This document shows, piece by piece, positions 1 to 7,388 of a stretch of DNA of 8,312 nucleotides. A model generated the notes under the pieces. That model was given only the letters and a program-made list of their open reading frames with translations, had not been told where the DNA came from and did no database searches. The DNA comes from Nitrospirae bacterium RBG_13_39_12 (GTDB lineage Bacteria > Nitrospirota > Thermodesulfovibrionia > Thermodesulfovibrionales > SM23-35): the NCBI GenBank assembly GCA_001805125.1, contig MHEF01000136.1, positions 4,263-12,574 of the forward strand. Direction: 5' to 3'. The first letter of the stretch is position 1. Every line of letters begins with the position of its first letter. Both the position numbers and the translations under genes were made by a program.

Positions 1-2
1 CA

Positions 3-770
3 AACCTGAAGCGAAAACGCGGTTTTATGGACGAATCCGTTTTTAACAAAATAGTTGAAAATCTCCTGACAGAATCAGGATTTATATTTCTTCCTCAGGG
101 ATTTGGTGAATCTCTGCTCCATCCCAGATGGTCTCAATTCATAAATCTTGCCCGCAGCCTGGGCATACAACCTATTACAGTCTTAACAAACGGCATGCTT
201 CTCAGCGGGGAAAAGACGGCTGCTGTAATTGAAAATGTTGATATTGTAGTCATAACACTTGACGGCAGTGATGCAAAAACATATGAGTCCGTCAGAGTCA
301 ACAGCAGTTTCGAAAGGGTAACGGAGAATATAAATAACTTCTTACGGTCCCGAGGGAATTCTGAGAGTCCGCATTGCGTGATACGCATCATCCGTATGCA
401 AGATACGGAAAGCGGGATAGAGTCTTTTCGTGCATCCTGGGAAAAAGTAATCGGCAAAGGAGATCTGATCCAGGTTTCTGAATGTATAGACTGGGCCGGG
501 AGTGTCGAATATCGGGGAGTAACAAAGAACCAGAGGTTGACAAAACGTCAACCGTGCAGAATGCTATGGAAAAACCTGACAGTCTATCATGATGGGCAGG
601 TTTCGCCATGTTGCTATGATGCAGAGGGTGAATTAATTGTCGGCGACATTCTGAATCAAAGTCCCAGGGAAATATGGAATAGTCCTGTGCTAAGAAACCT
701 GAGGAACCTGCACCTGACATCTCAATACGACAAGATACCGATCTGTTCTCGGTGCCAGAACTGGCTTTAA
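3..770 (+). CDS. Radical SAM/SPASM domain protein, 5'-truncated by window edge
   Basis: This is the C-terminal part of a radical SAM enzyme. The frame is open to the left edge. Met at 27 is probably internal, because the CxxxCxxC cluster loop expected of this family is absent and the residues just before Met (NLKRKRGF) resemble the stretch that normally follows it. Counting from that Met, a GGEP-like segment appears as QGFGES near residues 25-30, then TNGMLL near 54-59 and a LDGSDAKTYESVRV strand near 78-91, all typical of SPASM-type enzymes. The C-terminal auxiliary cluster region has C177, the pair C195-C196 and C240xxC243, a short SPASM/twitch-like set. These enzymes cleave S-adenosylmethionine to start radical chemistry on peptides or small molecules; the substrate here is unknown. 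The stop touches the ATG of the glycosyltransferase, so the two are probably co-translated. Family assignment is firm, function is not. Confidence 0.88.
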   Translation, partial: NLKRKRGFMDESVFNKIVENLLTESGFIFLPQGFGESLLHPRWSQFINLARSLGIQPITVLTNGMLLSGEKTAAVIENVDIVVITLDGSDAKTYESVRVNSSFERVTENINNFLRSRGNSESPHCVIRIIRMQDTESGIESFRASWEKVIGKGDLIQVSECIDWAGSVEYRGVTKNQRLTKRQPCRMLWKNLTVYHDGQVSPCCYDAEGELIVGDILNQSPREIWNSPVLRNLRNLHLTSQYDKIPICSRCQNWL

Positions 771-1826
771 ATGCGAATAACGTATGTTACTGAGGATACA
801 GAGCTCTGGGGCGGGATAGGTGTTATATTCCAACATCTGGAGATGCTTGCCGCGGCCGGACATGATGTCTTTCTCACAACTCCAACATCCGGGCCGGATT
901 GGTATCCCCTTAAAGTCCCCATATACACGATAAAAAGTATAGAACCTTCACTTCTCCCGGATGCAGATATCATTGTCATTGCTTCATGGAGAATCGCCAA
1001 GGCAATTGTAGCATCTAAAAAGGGACTTCCCGTTTACCTCTGTCAGGGTTATGAAGCCTCGCTGAAAGAATTAGACGCTTTCAAATCCGAGATAGATGAA
1101 GTTTACTCTCTGGGTCTGCCTATATTAACCATCTCACGACATCTCAGCGATCTCATCAGAGAAAGATTCAATGCAGAGACATATTATGTCGGACAGATGG
1201 TAAACAGAAAGATATTCTACCCGAGGAGGAATCCGTTAAAGAGATTCTTCACGCATTCCGGCAGGCCCTCAAGATTACTTGTTGTAGGACCCTTCGAGGG
1301 CAGTTACAAGAATATACCGACCATACTGAGAGGAATCAGCCTTGCAAACAAGAGTTTTAAGAAACCATTGAATGTCATAAGAGTTTCTCAGTTCCCGCTT
1401 TCGCCCAAAGAGGAGCAGATCATGAAACCGGCTGAATACCAGTGCCGCGTCCCCTACAATCGCATGGGAGACATATACAGGTCATCGGATATGCTTATAT
1501 CTCTTTCGACCGAAGCAGAAGGTTTCGGGTTGCCCGTATTAGAGGCAATGGCCTGCGGGGTACCTACGATACTCAGCAGGATACCGTCGCACCTCGGCTT
1601 TGATGAACCCCTTGATTATGCCCTTTTTGTGGATTCAGAACCACCTGCACTTTCTGAAGCTATACAGAAGATGTATGAGGATGCGGGCTTGAGGCTCAGG
1701 TTATCAAACAGGGGGCTCTCAGTCGCTGAAAAATTTACCCCCGAGACTCTTTTGACAAGACTTGTCAATGCCTTTGGGGATATAATCTCCCGTAAGCAAC
1801 AAGGAACAAAGGAAGTCAAAGTATGA
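771..1826 (+). CDS. GT4-family glycosyltransferase
   Basis: This 351-aa protein is a retaining GT-B glycosyltransferase of the GT4 type, expected to move a sugar from a nucleotide donor to a glycan or lipid-linked acceptor at the inner face of the membrane. The N-terminal Rossmann half has the acceptor-side glycine-rich loop GGIG (residues 14-17) followed by a helix ending in AAAGHDV. The C-terminal half begins near residue 166 (RLLVVGPF), has the likely donor-phosphate-binding Lys180 in SYKNIP, and carries the EX7E signature at E250 and E258 (EGFGLPVLE) followed by AMACGVP. Length is normal for the family. The ATG directly follows the preceding TAA with no spacer and no clear Shine-Dalgarno, which points to translational coupling with the radical SAM gene. 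Sugar and acceptor cannot be read from sequence. Confidence 0.92.
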   Translation: MRITYVTEDTELWGGIGVIFQHLEMLAAAGHDVFLTTPTSGPDWYPLKVPIYTIKSIEPSLLPDADIIVIASWRIAKAIVASKKGLPVYLCQGYEASLKELDAFKSEIDEVYSLGLPILTISRHLSDLIRERFNAETYYVGQMVNRKIFYPRRNPLKRFFTHSGRPSRLLVVGPFEGSYKNIPTILRGISLANKSFKKPLNVIRVSQFPLSPKEEQIMKPAEYQCRVPYNRMGDIYRSSDMLISLSTEAEGFGLPVLEAMACGVPTILSRIPSHLGFDEPLDYALFVDSEPPALSEAIQKMYEDAGLRLRLSNRGLSVAEKFTPETLLTRLVNAFGDIISRKQQGTKEVKV

Positions 1827-1853
1827 TTTGAATTCAAGATTTATCGCCTCTTG

Positions 1854-3092
1854 TCAGGCTTCGGCAACTATCACAATCTCTGATGCCTTTAAATCTTCCT
1901 CGCTTATTCCGGGAAGGGAGTGCTTCAGCCCCGCAACAAATTCAGCACCCCTTGGAGGGATCCCAAAGCTTTGAAGTTTCACTTCCTTTATCTTGTATCC
2001 CGTATCTTCAAAAAGCTCTTCAAGAGTCTTTTTCGTGAAGAACCTCACGTGTGTCCCTGAAAGAATGCTGAAGGGGACATAATCCCATCTCTCTTGCAGC
2101 ATTTCATATATAATTGCCCAATTGGCGATATTGGGTGTGCTTGCTATAAAGAGCCCTCCCTTTCTCAGATGATTTTTCAGCCTTCTTACCACTTCCCATG
2201 GATTGTTCAGATGTTCCAAAACATCTCCACACACGATGCAATCATATTTTCCCAGAATCGCTTTGCCGGATATCTCTTCGATGTCACCATGTATGACATT
2301 GTCTACCCTCTTCCTCGCAACAGTTATCAGTTGAGTATCGATATCGACACCGGTAACAACACATCTCTGCCTTTTCTTGAGCATCTCGCCAAAGAGCCCC
2401 CTGGCGGAACCGATATCAAGAATTTCCCGGGCACCCAGTGGGACATATGCCATAAGGTCCTCCCGGCCACTCTCATAACAATTCCCGTAACGGTGGACAT
2501 AGACTCCTTTTGCAATGCCGTATCTTAGTCCTCTTTTTTTCAGAATCTTTGGCAGATCAATTACTTTGTAGTCATCCGGTAAGCCATCAAGTAACTCTCT
2601 TCTAAAAGCGAAACAGAAGTCGTCGATTTCATCGACCTCCGCAACCTTATCCCTAAATTCCCTTCGGATTTCTGCCTCCGCCCACCTGAATACAGATATG
2701 GTTTGATAAAAGAAAGGCGGGGAATACCTCTGGTGCGCTACCGTGCTTTCGTTGCTCACGGGCCCAACCATGGGAAACGCTTTCTTGCGGGAAATAATTT
2801 CTATAAGGTTATTGACACCTTCAAGCGTTATATATACTATCCCATTGATCAGGATGTACACATCATATTTCCTGCGTGAACGGAGATCCTTTACCGTGAG
2901 AGGTTTGTCTCCATCCACCTCAATTATGTCTCTCCGCTCTCCTTCTCCGTGAAAGAACAGGCGTCTCATTACCCTCCTGGCTGCCTGGCCCTCCAGGTCT
3001 TTCGGGCTTTCCCCCTTTATGCTCACTACTGTGGCCTTAGTTGCCACCGAAATTAGACCTCCTTTATCCTCTTTCTCCAGCGAGACTTTCAC
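1854..3092 (-). CDS. SAM-dependent methyltransferase fused to a GT2-like N-terminal remnant
   Basis: This 412-aa protein has two parts. The C-terminal part (about residues 220-412) is a class I methyltransferase: motif I ILDIGSARG (224-232), acidic post-I motif GVDID (248-252), motif II YDCIVCGDVLEHL (283-295), and LRKGGLFIASTPN (309-321), as in enzymes that methylate sugars, lipids or quinones. The N-terminal part (about 75-205) keeps late landmarks of GT2 glycosyltransferases: YDVYILING where a catalytic-type acidic strand would be, VGPVSN (109-114), DDFCFAFRRELLDGL (157-171) and GIAKGVYVHRYG (192-203). The nucleotide-binding start of a GT2 domain and the DxD acidic pair are missing. The start is a GTG with weak ribosome-binding signal, 13 bp after the preceding radical SAM stop; it is the first start codon after an in-frame stop. 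It is the last gene of the minus-strand group. The methyltransferase call is firm; the GT2 origin is inferred from motifs. Confidence 0.87.
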   Translation of the reverse strand: MKVSLEKEDKGGLISVATKATVVSIKGESPKDLEGQAARRVMRRLFFHGEGERRDIIEVDGDKPLTVKDLRSRRKYDVYILINGIVYITLEGVNNLIEIISRKKAFPMVGPVSNESTVAHQRYSPPFFYQTISVFRWAEAEIRREFRDKVAEVDEIDDFCFAFRRELLDGLPDDYKVIDLPKILKKRGLRYGIAKGVYVHRYGNCYESGREDLMAYVPLGAREILDIGSARGLFGEMLKKRQRCVVTGVDIDTQLITVARKRVDNVIHGDIEEISGKAILGKYDCIVCGDVLEHLNNPWEVVRRLKNHLRKGGLFIASTPNIANWAIIYEMLQERWDYVPFSILSGTHVRFFTKKTLEELFEDTGYKIKEVKLQSFGIPPRGAEFVAGLKHSLPGISEEDLKASEIVIVAEA

Positions 3093-3105
3093 TGTCGCAC
3101 TTGCA

Positions 3106-4179
3106 TTATGATGTACGAAACAATTTCTTCAGTAGTGAACGGAAATTATGGTGCACCCTTTCCAGGGGGCGCTTGCTCAACATGGAAAAGAAACAATCGT
3201 CTTCGTCCATCCCGTCTTTTTTCCTTATTACACAATGGAAACAGTCTATGCCGGGTTTCCGCTCTTCAAATTCCTTGCGTATTGACTTATATGCCGGGCC
3301 ATTCCATAATTCAACAAAGTTTTGTTCCGCTATATTGCCTAAGGGAGATCGAGACCATGTGATGCACGGAAGCACGTCTCCATTGGCGTGAATAGCCATA
3401 GTATCCCATGGACGACGACAGGTCATCTCACCGCCGCCTTCGTTTTTCAAACGGATTTCTTCCGCCTGATACCTTAAATATCCCGCATCTTCCACTCCCG
3501 TCTTTTGTATCCACCGGTGCAAGCTCTCCCTTATCACCCCGATACTCTCATAGAATAAATTACTATGGTCTCCCTTATATTGAGCATTTTGAAACGGTAT
3601 TACTGTACGAACATCTATTGCCTGGGCTTCTAAGGACTCAGCCAAATCGAGAAATGACCGGAACTCGTCGACGTTCGCGCCCGATATCACATGATTAATG
3701 CGAAGTCTGGGTAATTCTGATTTCTTCTCTCTTCTCAGTTTATTGAACATCCTGATATTATTTATCACCTTATCGAATCGGGCACCCACCCGGATAGACT
3801 CATATGTTGCGGGCTTAGCGCCGTCTATCGATACCGCCAATCTCGAAATGCGTGCGTCAATCATTTTGGTTATAACAGCTTCATTGAGTAAGGTGCCATT
3901 GGTTATGATTTCAGCAAATGGAACGGGGTATCTCTTTAGCAGATCGAGCCGTTGAGGAAAATCTTTAGTCATAAGGGGTTCAGTAAGACATGAAAGTGCG
4001 AGATATTTTGCATTGGGGAAAACCTCTTTTGCAATCTTCTCGAAAAGCCAAAAAGGCATATCATATTTAGGGATTGATCTTACGCGTGGATCGCTGAAAC
4101 CGCACATTATGCATCTCAAATTGCACTTGTTGTTCTGGTCCATATAGACGTTTAAAAATCTTCCCGAATCATCCGACAT
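3106..4179 (-). CDS. Radical SAM/SPASM domain protein
   Basis: This 357-aa protein is a complete radical SAM enzyme. The 4Fe-4S cluster ligands are C19, C23 and C26 (CNLRCIMC). SCLTEP (63-68) stands where GGEP binds the SAM amino group in most members. TNGTLL (93-98) and SIDGAKPATYESIRV (117-131) follow. The C-terminal SPASM-like region has C254 in CRRPW, C272 in LPC, C313xxC316 and possibly C329, with LGNI and LWNG segments typical of the family. It therefore probably binds an auxiliary cluster, though it has a single Cys at 272 where the other radical SAM protein in this window has a pair. The ATG lies just downstream of a purine-rich stretch (GAGAGA near 4187-4192). It sits between the YfhO-like gene (78-bp gap) and the methyltransferase gene (13-bp gap) and is probably co-transcribed with both. 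The substrate is unknown; similar enzymes near glycosyltransferases suggest modification of a glycan, lipid or small peptide. Confidence 0.92.
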   Translation of the reverse strand: MSDDSGRFLNVYMDQNNKCNLRCIMCGFSDPRVRSIPKYDMPFWLFEKIAKEVFPNAKYLALSCLTEPLMTKDFPQRLDLLKRYPVPFAEIITNGTLLNEAVITKMIDARISRLAVSIDGAKPATYESIRVGARFDKVINNIRMFNKLRREKKSELPRLRINHVISGANVDEFRSFLDLAESLEAQAIDVRTVIPFQNAQYKGDHSNLFYESIGVIRESLHRWIQKTGVEDAGYLRYQAEEIRLKNEGGGEMTCRRPWDTMAIHANGDVLPCITWSRSPLGNIAEQNFVELWNGPAYKSIRKEFEERKPGIDCFHCVIRKKDGMDEDDCFFSMLSKRPLERVHHNFRSLLKKLFRTS

Positions 4180-4257
4180 CGTTCTGTCTCTCTTTCTTCT
4201 TTCTCTTTATTTGACACTGTCTAATTTTCGTACAAAGAAGATCGCCCGGTTTTGACA

Positions 4258-7164
4258 TTATCGGGGCTTAGCCTTTCTACTTGAAATTATCAAAAATACA
4301 GCCCACGCCACAAAGACTACCACTGAAATAATAAAACCTGCATAAAGACTCATGGGTCTATAATAAAACAGGACATCACTTCTTCCACCGCTGACGATGA
4401 CGCCCTTCAAAAGGCCGAATGTCTTTATAACTTTCGCCTCCCTTCCATTTACCTTTACCTTCCAGCCCGGATAATAGAGGTCGCTTAGGACAAGGAGCCC
4501 GCCCTTCGATTCTACTTCCAATGCTACTTCGTCAGAGAGATATTTCTTGATCACCACAGTATCCTTTTCACCCTTGCCCTCCGGTGGAGAGGGAATTTTT
4601 TGAGGTCCCCTCCCTTGAGGGGAGGGGATTAAGGGGAGGGTGATATTTTCCGTCACGAGTCCGATCCTCCTGAAGTTAAAACCCCCCTGCAGCTTCTCTA
4701 TTATATCATCGAGACCGCCAAGCACCTCTATCCGATGCACCATAAAAGCCCTGTCCATAACATTACTGTTTTCATATATATAAATACCTTCATAATCTCC
4801 CTTATACTTTAGAAAATCAAGCTCTCTTTTGTGAAGTACCAAGAGTTTTTCATAGAGGGTATTCTCTTTTTTGTATCCAGGTGAAAGGCCAAAATTTCCA
4901 AGAACTATGCTTCCATTACTACTACCATCTCCTTCTATGGTAATAGTAACAACCTTCCCCATATAATCAGAGAGGTCCAGCCATTGGTCTTTCCAATCGC
5001 CGTCTTTTATGATCAATTCCGCAACTCTGTTTTCCACAATTATTTTTACTTTAATGGTTGTGCCCTTTGGAACATCTTTCAGCGCAAAACCTGTGAATAT
5101 AAAAGGCTCTGATACCTTAAGTTTTGTTTCAAATGCAAACTTCATAGGGAAGAAGAAGGAAAATCTTTCCTCGCCTCCGGCATTGAAAAAACCGTAGGTT
5201 GCCCCTCCCTTAATGGTATGCTTGATCATAGCATCAAAAAATCGTATCCACCTAAGAGACTTCAGATGAGTTCTTATCTCTTCCGCAAGGTTTTCAGGAT
5301 TAAGGGGGCCACGACTTAAAATGTACTTCACACCCACCAAATCAATAAAAGGAGATGTTGCAGAGAAGAGCGAATTCGGGTTATTGGTTTGCGGCACGCT
5401 AAAACTCAGAAGGTTCTCAAAAAAGATATAGTAATCCCCGGGAAGTAAGACGCTGATGGCCCTTATATCATATAAACCCATGGCATTACTCACCAGGGGA
5501 GGCATGGAACTTCCGCTACCAGTAAACCTATAGGGATATTCGTCCTTGATGACATGGAGATAAGGCGGCGCTTTATAGGGCTCGATCCTATCAGGGTGAT
5601 CCTTTGGCATATAAAGAAAGAGTTCGAGAATGAGAAAAGGGAAGACCAATATCCCGAATGCCTGCCTCCTTTTTAAAAAATGAAAGGCCAGACTTATGAT
5701 AATCAACCCCGAAAGGGTAAGGAAAAGGACGGCCACCATGTAACCCTTCACCTGTAGAGGGCTTACTCTATACAGAAAAAAGAAATATGCAAGGATTATT
5801 GAGGAGACAATGGCTATGGATAGATTAAACTTCTTCTTGTTTCCCCTCGTAGACAAAAGGTCATCGAATGCACAGGCAGACATCACTGATAGAGAGAAGT
5901 ATAACATTGCATTGTATTTTAAAAATTCTATACTTCCGAGAACAGGTATTCTGGAAATAACATGGGATGGTAAGATGCCGTACACCATAAAAAACACAAA
6001 TAATGAGAAGATGAAAAAGGGAAAGGTTTTCTTTAACGTGTTGCGGTTAAGCATAGCATACAAGGATAATAACATTATCACAGTTGATGCATGAGGCAAA
6101 ATAATATGGGGTTCCCATTGAAGCCATGACCCGTAGAAATAGTTTCCCCATCCAAGTAACAGGGGCTGAACGAGGGAGACCGAGGTAATCAGGGGAATGG
6201 TATGACTTGCTGCCCCCGTCCTTATGGCCTTTGCCAGGGGAGAGGCGTGTGAGTAAAGTTCAATGAAAGGGAGAAGGGCGACGAATGCCATTAGCATGGC
6301 TGAAAACACCACGGGAATAACCTTCCCCCCTTCCTTGAACATTGCGAAAATAACCTCTCTGCTTAACCCTCTCTTGCCAGGGGCGATGGACTTATCCTCC
6401 CCTTCATAACTCCCCCCTCCCCCTCTTAGCTTAATAGGGGGAGTCGGAGGGGGCGTTACCATGCCCTTCCATATTGCATAGAGAAAGAGAAGGGCGAGGC
6501 CCATGATTACGTCAGGTATTTTCCCTGAAACGAATGCAAAGCAGAGAAAAAGCGACATAAAGAATGGACTTTTCAAATCTTTTCTTTCGCTCCACCTTTC
6601 ATAAAAATAAAAAACGCCAGGCAGATACATTACTGTGCTCAATGGATGGAGATTGATCCACCAGACGGGGTACCCCGAGAGCATGAAGAAGGAGGAGCCG
6701 AGGAGGGATGAGGCATGAGAGAGTTTCATTTCAGTTAAAAAGAGATAGGTAAATATACCCATAACAAGGAGTCTCAAGAGAAAAAACATGTCCTGAGTAA
6801 AAGCGTTGGGGAAAAGATTCAGAAAGACCTTCAGGGGGTTGAAGACCTCTGTGTTTAAATTGCCAATGAGTGGTATTCCCAGACCTTCATACGGGTTCCA
6901 CGCAGGCAAGGCCCCCTTATCAAGCGTCTTCTTTATTATATAGGGATTCGGCTCATTGACCCATGCATTTCCGGCGGTATCGAAGGAAAAAGGCATTTCG
7001 GGCCTATGCCCTGAAAATCCATAAGGACCATTCGGCATTGTGCCGGGGAGGAGGGCGGTTGTGGAGAGAGTCTTTCCGAAGAAACATATGTCATAAAAGA
7101 AAATGACAACGAGGAGAGCCAAAGTGAGGATACTTACATAACGGCTTCTAATGTTCTTTCCCAC
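4258..7164 (-). CDS. YfhO-like polytopic membrane protein (putative GT-C glycosyltransferase)
   Basis: This 968-aa protein has the YfhO architecture. A first membrane helix (about 9-29) is followed by a long outer loop with acidic candidates (D62, E71, E106), then about a dozen hydrophobic segments to about 519. A large extracytoplasmic domain spans about 520-935, and a last helix lies at 941-960 before a basic tail. The C-terminal LVLSDLYYPGWKVKVNG (891-907) and VLFYYRP (931-937) segments are characteristic. YfhO of Bacillus glycosylates lipoteichoic acid using lipid-linked sugars; here the acceptor would be an unknown surface polymer or lipid. The start is GTG, directly preceded by an in-frame TAA, so it cannot be extended; the ribosome-binding signal is weak. 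Two stretches, about 236-266 and 841-868, are rich in Pro, Gly and charged residues and coincide with palindromic DNA repeats, apparently inserted in frame. A beta-rich section (about 665-760) may be carbohydrate-binding-like, a weak inference. Confidence 0.88.
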   Translation of the reverse strand: MGKNIRSRYVSILTLALLVVIFFYDICFFGKTLSTTALLPGTMPNGPYGFSGHRPEMPFSFDTAGNAWVNEPNPYIIKKTLDKGALPAWNPYEGLGIPLIGNLNTEVFNPLKVFLNLFPNAFTQDMFFLLRLLVMGIFTYLFLTEMKLSHASSLLGSSFFMLSGYPVWWINLHPLSTVMYLPGVFYFYERWSERKDLKSPFFMSLFLCFAFVSGKIPDVIMGLALLFLYAIWKGMVTPPPTPPIKLRGGGGSYEGEDKSIAPGKRGLSREVIFAMFKEGGKVIPVVFSAMLMAFVALLPFIELYSHASPLAKAIRTGAASHTIPLITSVSLVQPLLLGWGNYFYGSWLQWEPHIILPHASTVIMLLSLYAMLNRNTLKKTFPFFIFSLFVFFMVYGILPSHVISRIPVLGSIEFLKYNAMLYFSLSVMSACAFDDLLSTRGNKKKFNLSIAIVSSIILAYFFFLYRVSPLQVKGYMVAVLFLTLSGLIIISLAFHFLKRRQAFGILVFPFLILELFLYMPKDHPDRIEPYKAPPYLHVIKDEYPYRFTGSGSSMPPLVSNAMGLYDIRAISVLLPGDYYIFFENLLSFSVPQTNNPNSLFSATSPFIDLVGVKYILSRGPLNPENLAEEIRTHLKSLRWIRFFDAMIKHTIKGGATYGFFNAGGEERFSFFFPMKFAFETKLKVSEPFIFTGFALKDVPKGTTIKVKIIVENRVAELIIKDGDWKDQWLDLSDYMGKVVTITIEGDGSSNGSIVLGNFGLSPGYKKENTLYEKLLVLHKRELDFLKYKGDYEGIYIYENSNVMDRAFMVHRIEVLGGLDDIIEKLQGGFNFRRIGLVTENITLPLIPSPQGRGPQKIPSPPEGKGEKDTVVIKKYLSDEVALEVESKGGLLVLSDLYYPGWKVKVNGREAKVIKTFGLLKGVIVSGGRSDVLFYYRPMSLYAGFIISVVVFVAWAVFLIISSRKAKPR
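4561..4644. repeat. Interspersed palindromic repeat inside the YfhO-like coding region (outer-domain copy)
   Basis: A C/G-rich stretch with a 9-bp hairpin: TCCCCTCCC (4606-4614) pairs with GGGAGGGGA (4620-4628) around a 5-nt loop, flanked by CCCTCC and GGAG runs near 4578-4591. In the gene's frame it encodes LPLIPSPQGRG and IPSPPEGKGEK, residues about 841-868. That peptide is out of character with the surrounding domain. From memory, such translated repeats occur widely in environmental bacterial genomes. The frame stays open through it. Confidence 0.7.
6367..6459. repeat. Interspersed palindromic repeat inside the YfhO-like coding region (loop copy)
   Basis: A second C/G-rich stretch with TCCCCCT (6418-6424) pairing with AGGGGGA (6436-6442) around an 11-nt loop, plus outer C6 (6412-6417) and G5 (6449-6453) runs that pair imperfectly. 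In frame it encodes TPPPTPPIKLRGGGG and then a charged linker, residues about 236-266, between two hydrophobic segments. It resembles the copy at 4561-4644 in composition and arrangement but is not identical. The boundaries are estimated from the encoded low-complexity segment. Confidence 0.65.
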
Positions 7165-7197
7165 TTAATTAGAGTCTGTTTATAAACCACCGATAGT

Positions 7198-7282
7198 TGT
7201 CATTCCCGCAATCCCGAATGCTTTCGGGAGTCAGGAATCCTTCCGAAAAGCCGTGGAAAGATTCCGGACAGCCGGAATGACA
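7198..7282. repeat. REP-like imperfect palindrome in the leader of the YfhO-like gene
   Basis: The ends are a perfect inverted repeat: TGTCATTCC (7198-7206) and GGAATGACA (7274-7282). Inside are a small hairpin, TCCCGAA (7212-7218) with TTCGGGA (7223-7229), and a second pairing of GGAATCCTT (7234-7242) with AAAGATTCC (7257-7265) with one G-T wobble. This TCATTCC...GGAATGA design is a common dispersed non-coding repeat in environmental Proteobacteria-like and Nitrospirota genomes, from memory. It holds no gene. It lies between the candidate promoter and the GTG start of the YfhO-like gene. Confidence 0.7.
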
Positions 7283-7319
7283 GAATTAAATGCTGAACGC
7301 GGTTTTACCAATGACCGTA

Positions 7320-7337
7320 TTAGTAATTATATACTAA
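7320..7337 (-). promoter_or_regulatory. Candidate -10 element embedded in an inverted repeat
   Basis: On the minus strand this reads TTAGTA, TATAAT, TACTAA: a consensus -10 hexamer (7331-7326) exactly centred between 6-bp inverted arms. Transcription would start near 7319, about 155 nt upstream of the YfhO-like GTG. The hexamer at 17-bp spacing (AACAAA, 7354-7349) is a poor -35. A better TTGTGA (7359-7354) is 22 bp away, which is too far. A repressor or activator binding the inverted repeat would directly control access to the -10. The assignment rests on sequence pattern alone. Confidence 0.4.
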
Positions 7338-7348
7338 AGATTCATTTT

Positions 7349-7363
7349 TTTGTTCACAACAAA
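7349..7363. promoter_or_regulatory. Small inverted repeat, possible regulator site
   Basis: TTTGTT-CAC-AACAAA is a perfect inverted repeat with a 3-nt centre, located where the -35 region of the candidate minus-strand promoter would be. It could be an operator or activator site that compensates for the poor -35. It follows a T-run (7345-7351) and could equally be chance in AT-rich DNA. Confidence 0.25.
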
Positions 7364-7388
7364 CGAATTTATGGACTACTTAACAACA

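Noticed and set aside
27..29. ATG as start of the first radical SAM gene
   Set aside because: The frame is open upstream and the cluster-binding cysteines required by the family are missing after this ATG, so it is an internal methionine.
2094..2528. 144-codon plus-strand open frame
   Set aside because: It lies antisense to the methyltransferase motifs, has no recognisable domain, and its composition fits a shadow of the real gene.
3089..3106. Five-codon open frame starting at an ATG overlapping the radical SAM stop
   Set aside because: It is out of frame with the methyltransferase and ends inside that gene's GTG start. It could act as a coupling mini-ORF, but nothing beyond position supports it.
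4213..4221. GACACTGTC palindrome between the YfhO-like and radical SAM genes
   Set aside because: Nine bases with no matching partner or promoter context; too short to separate from chance.
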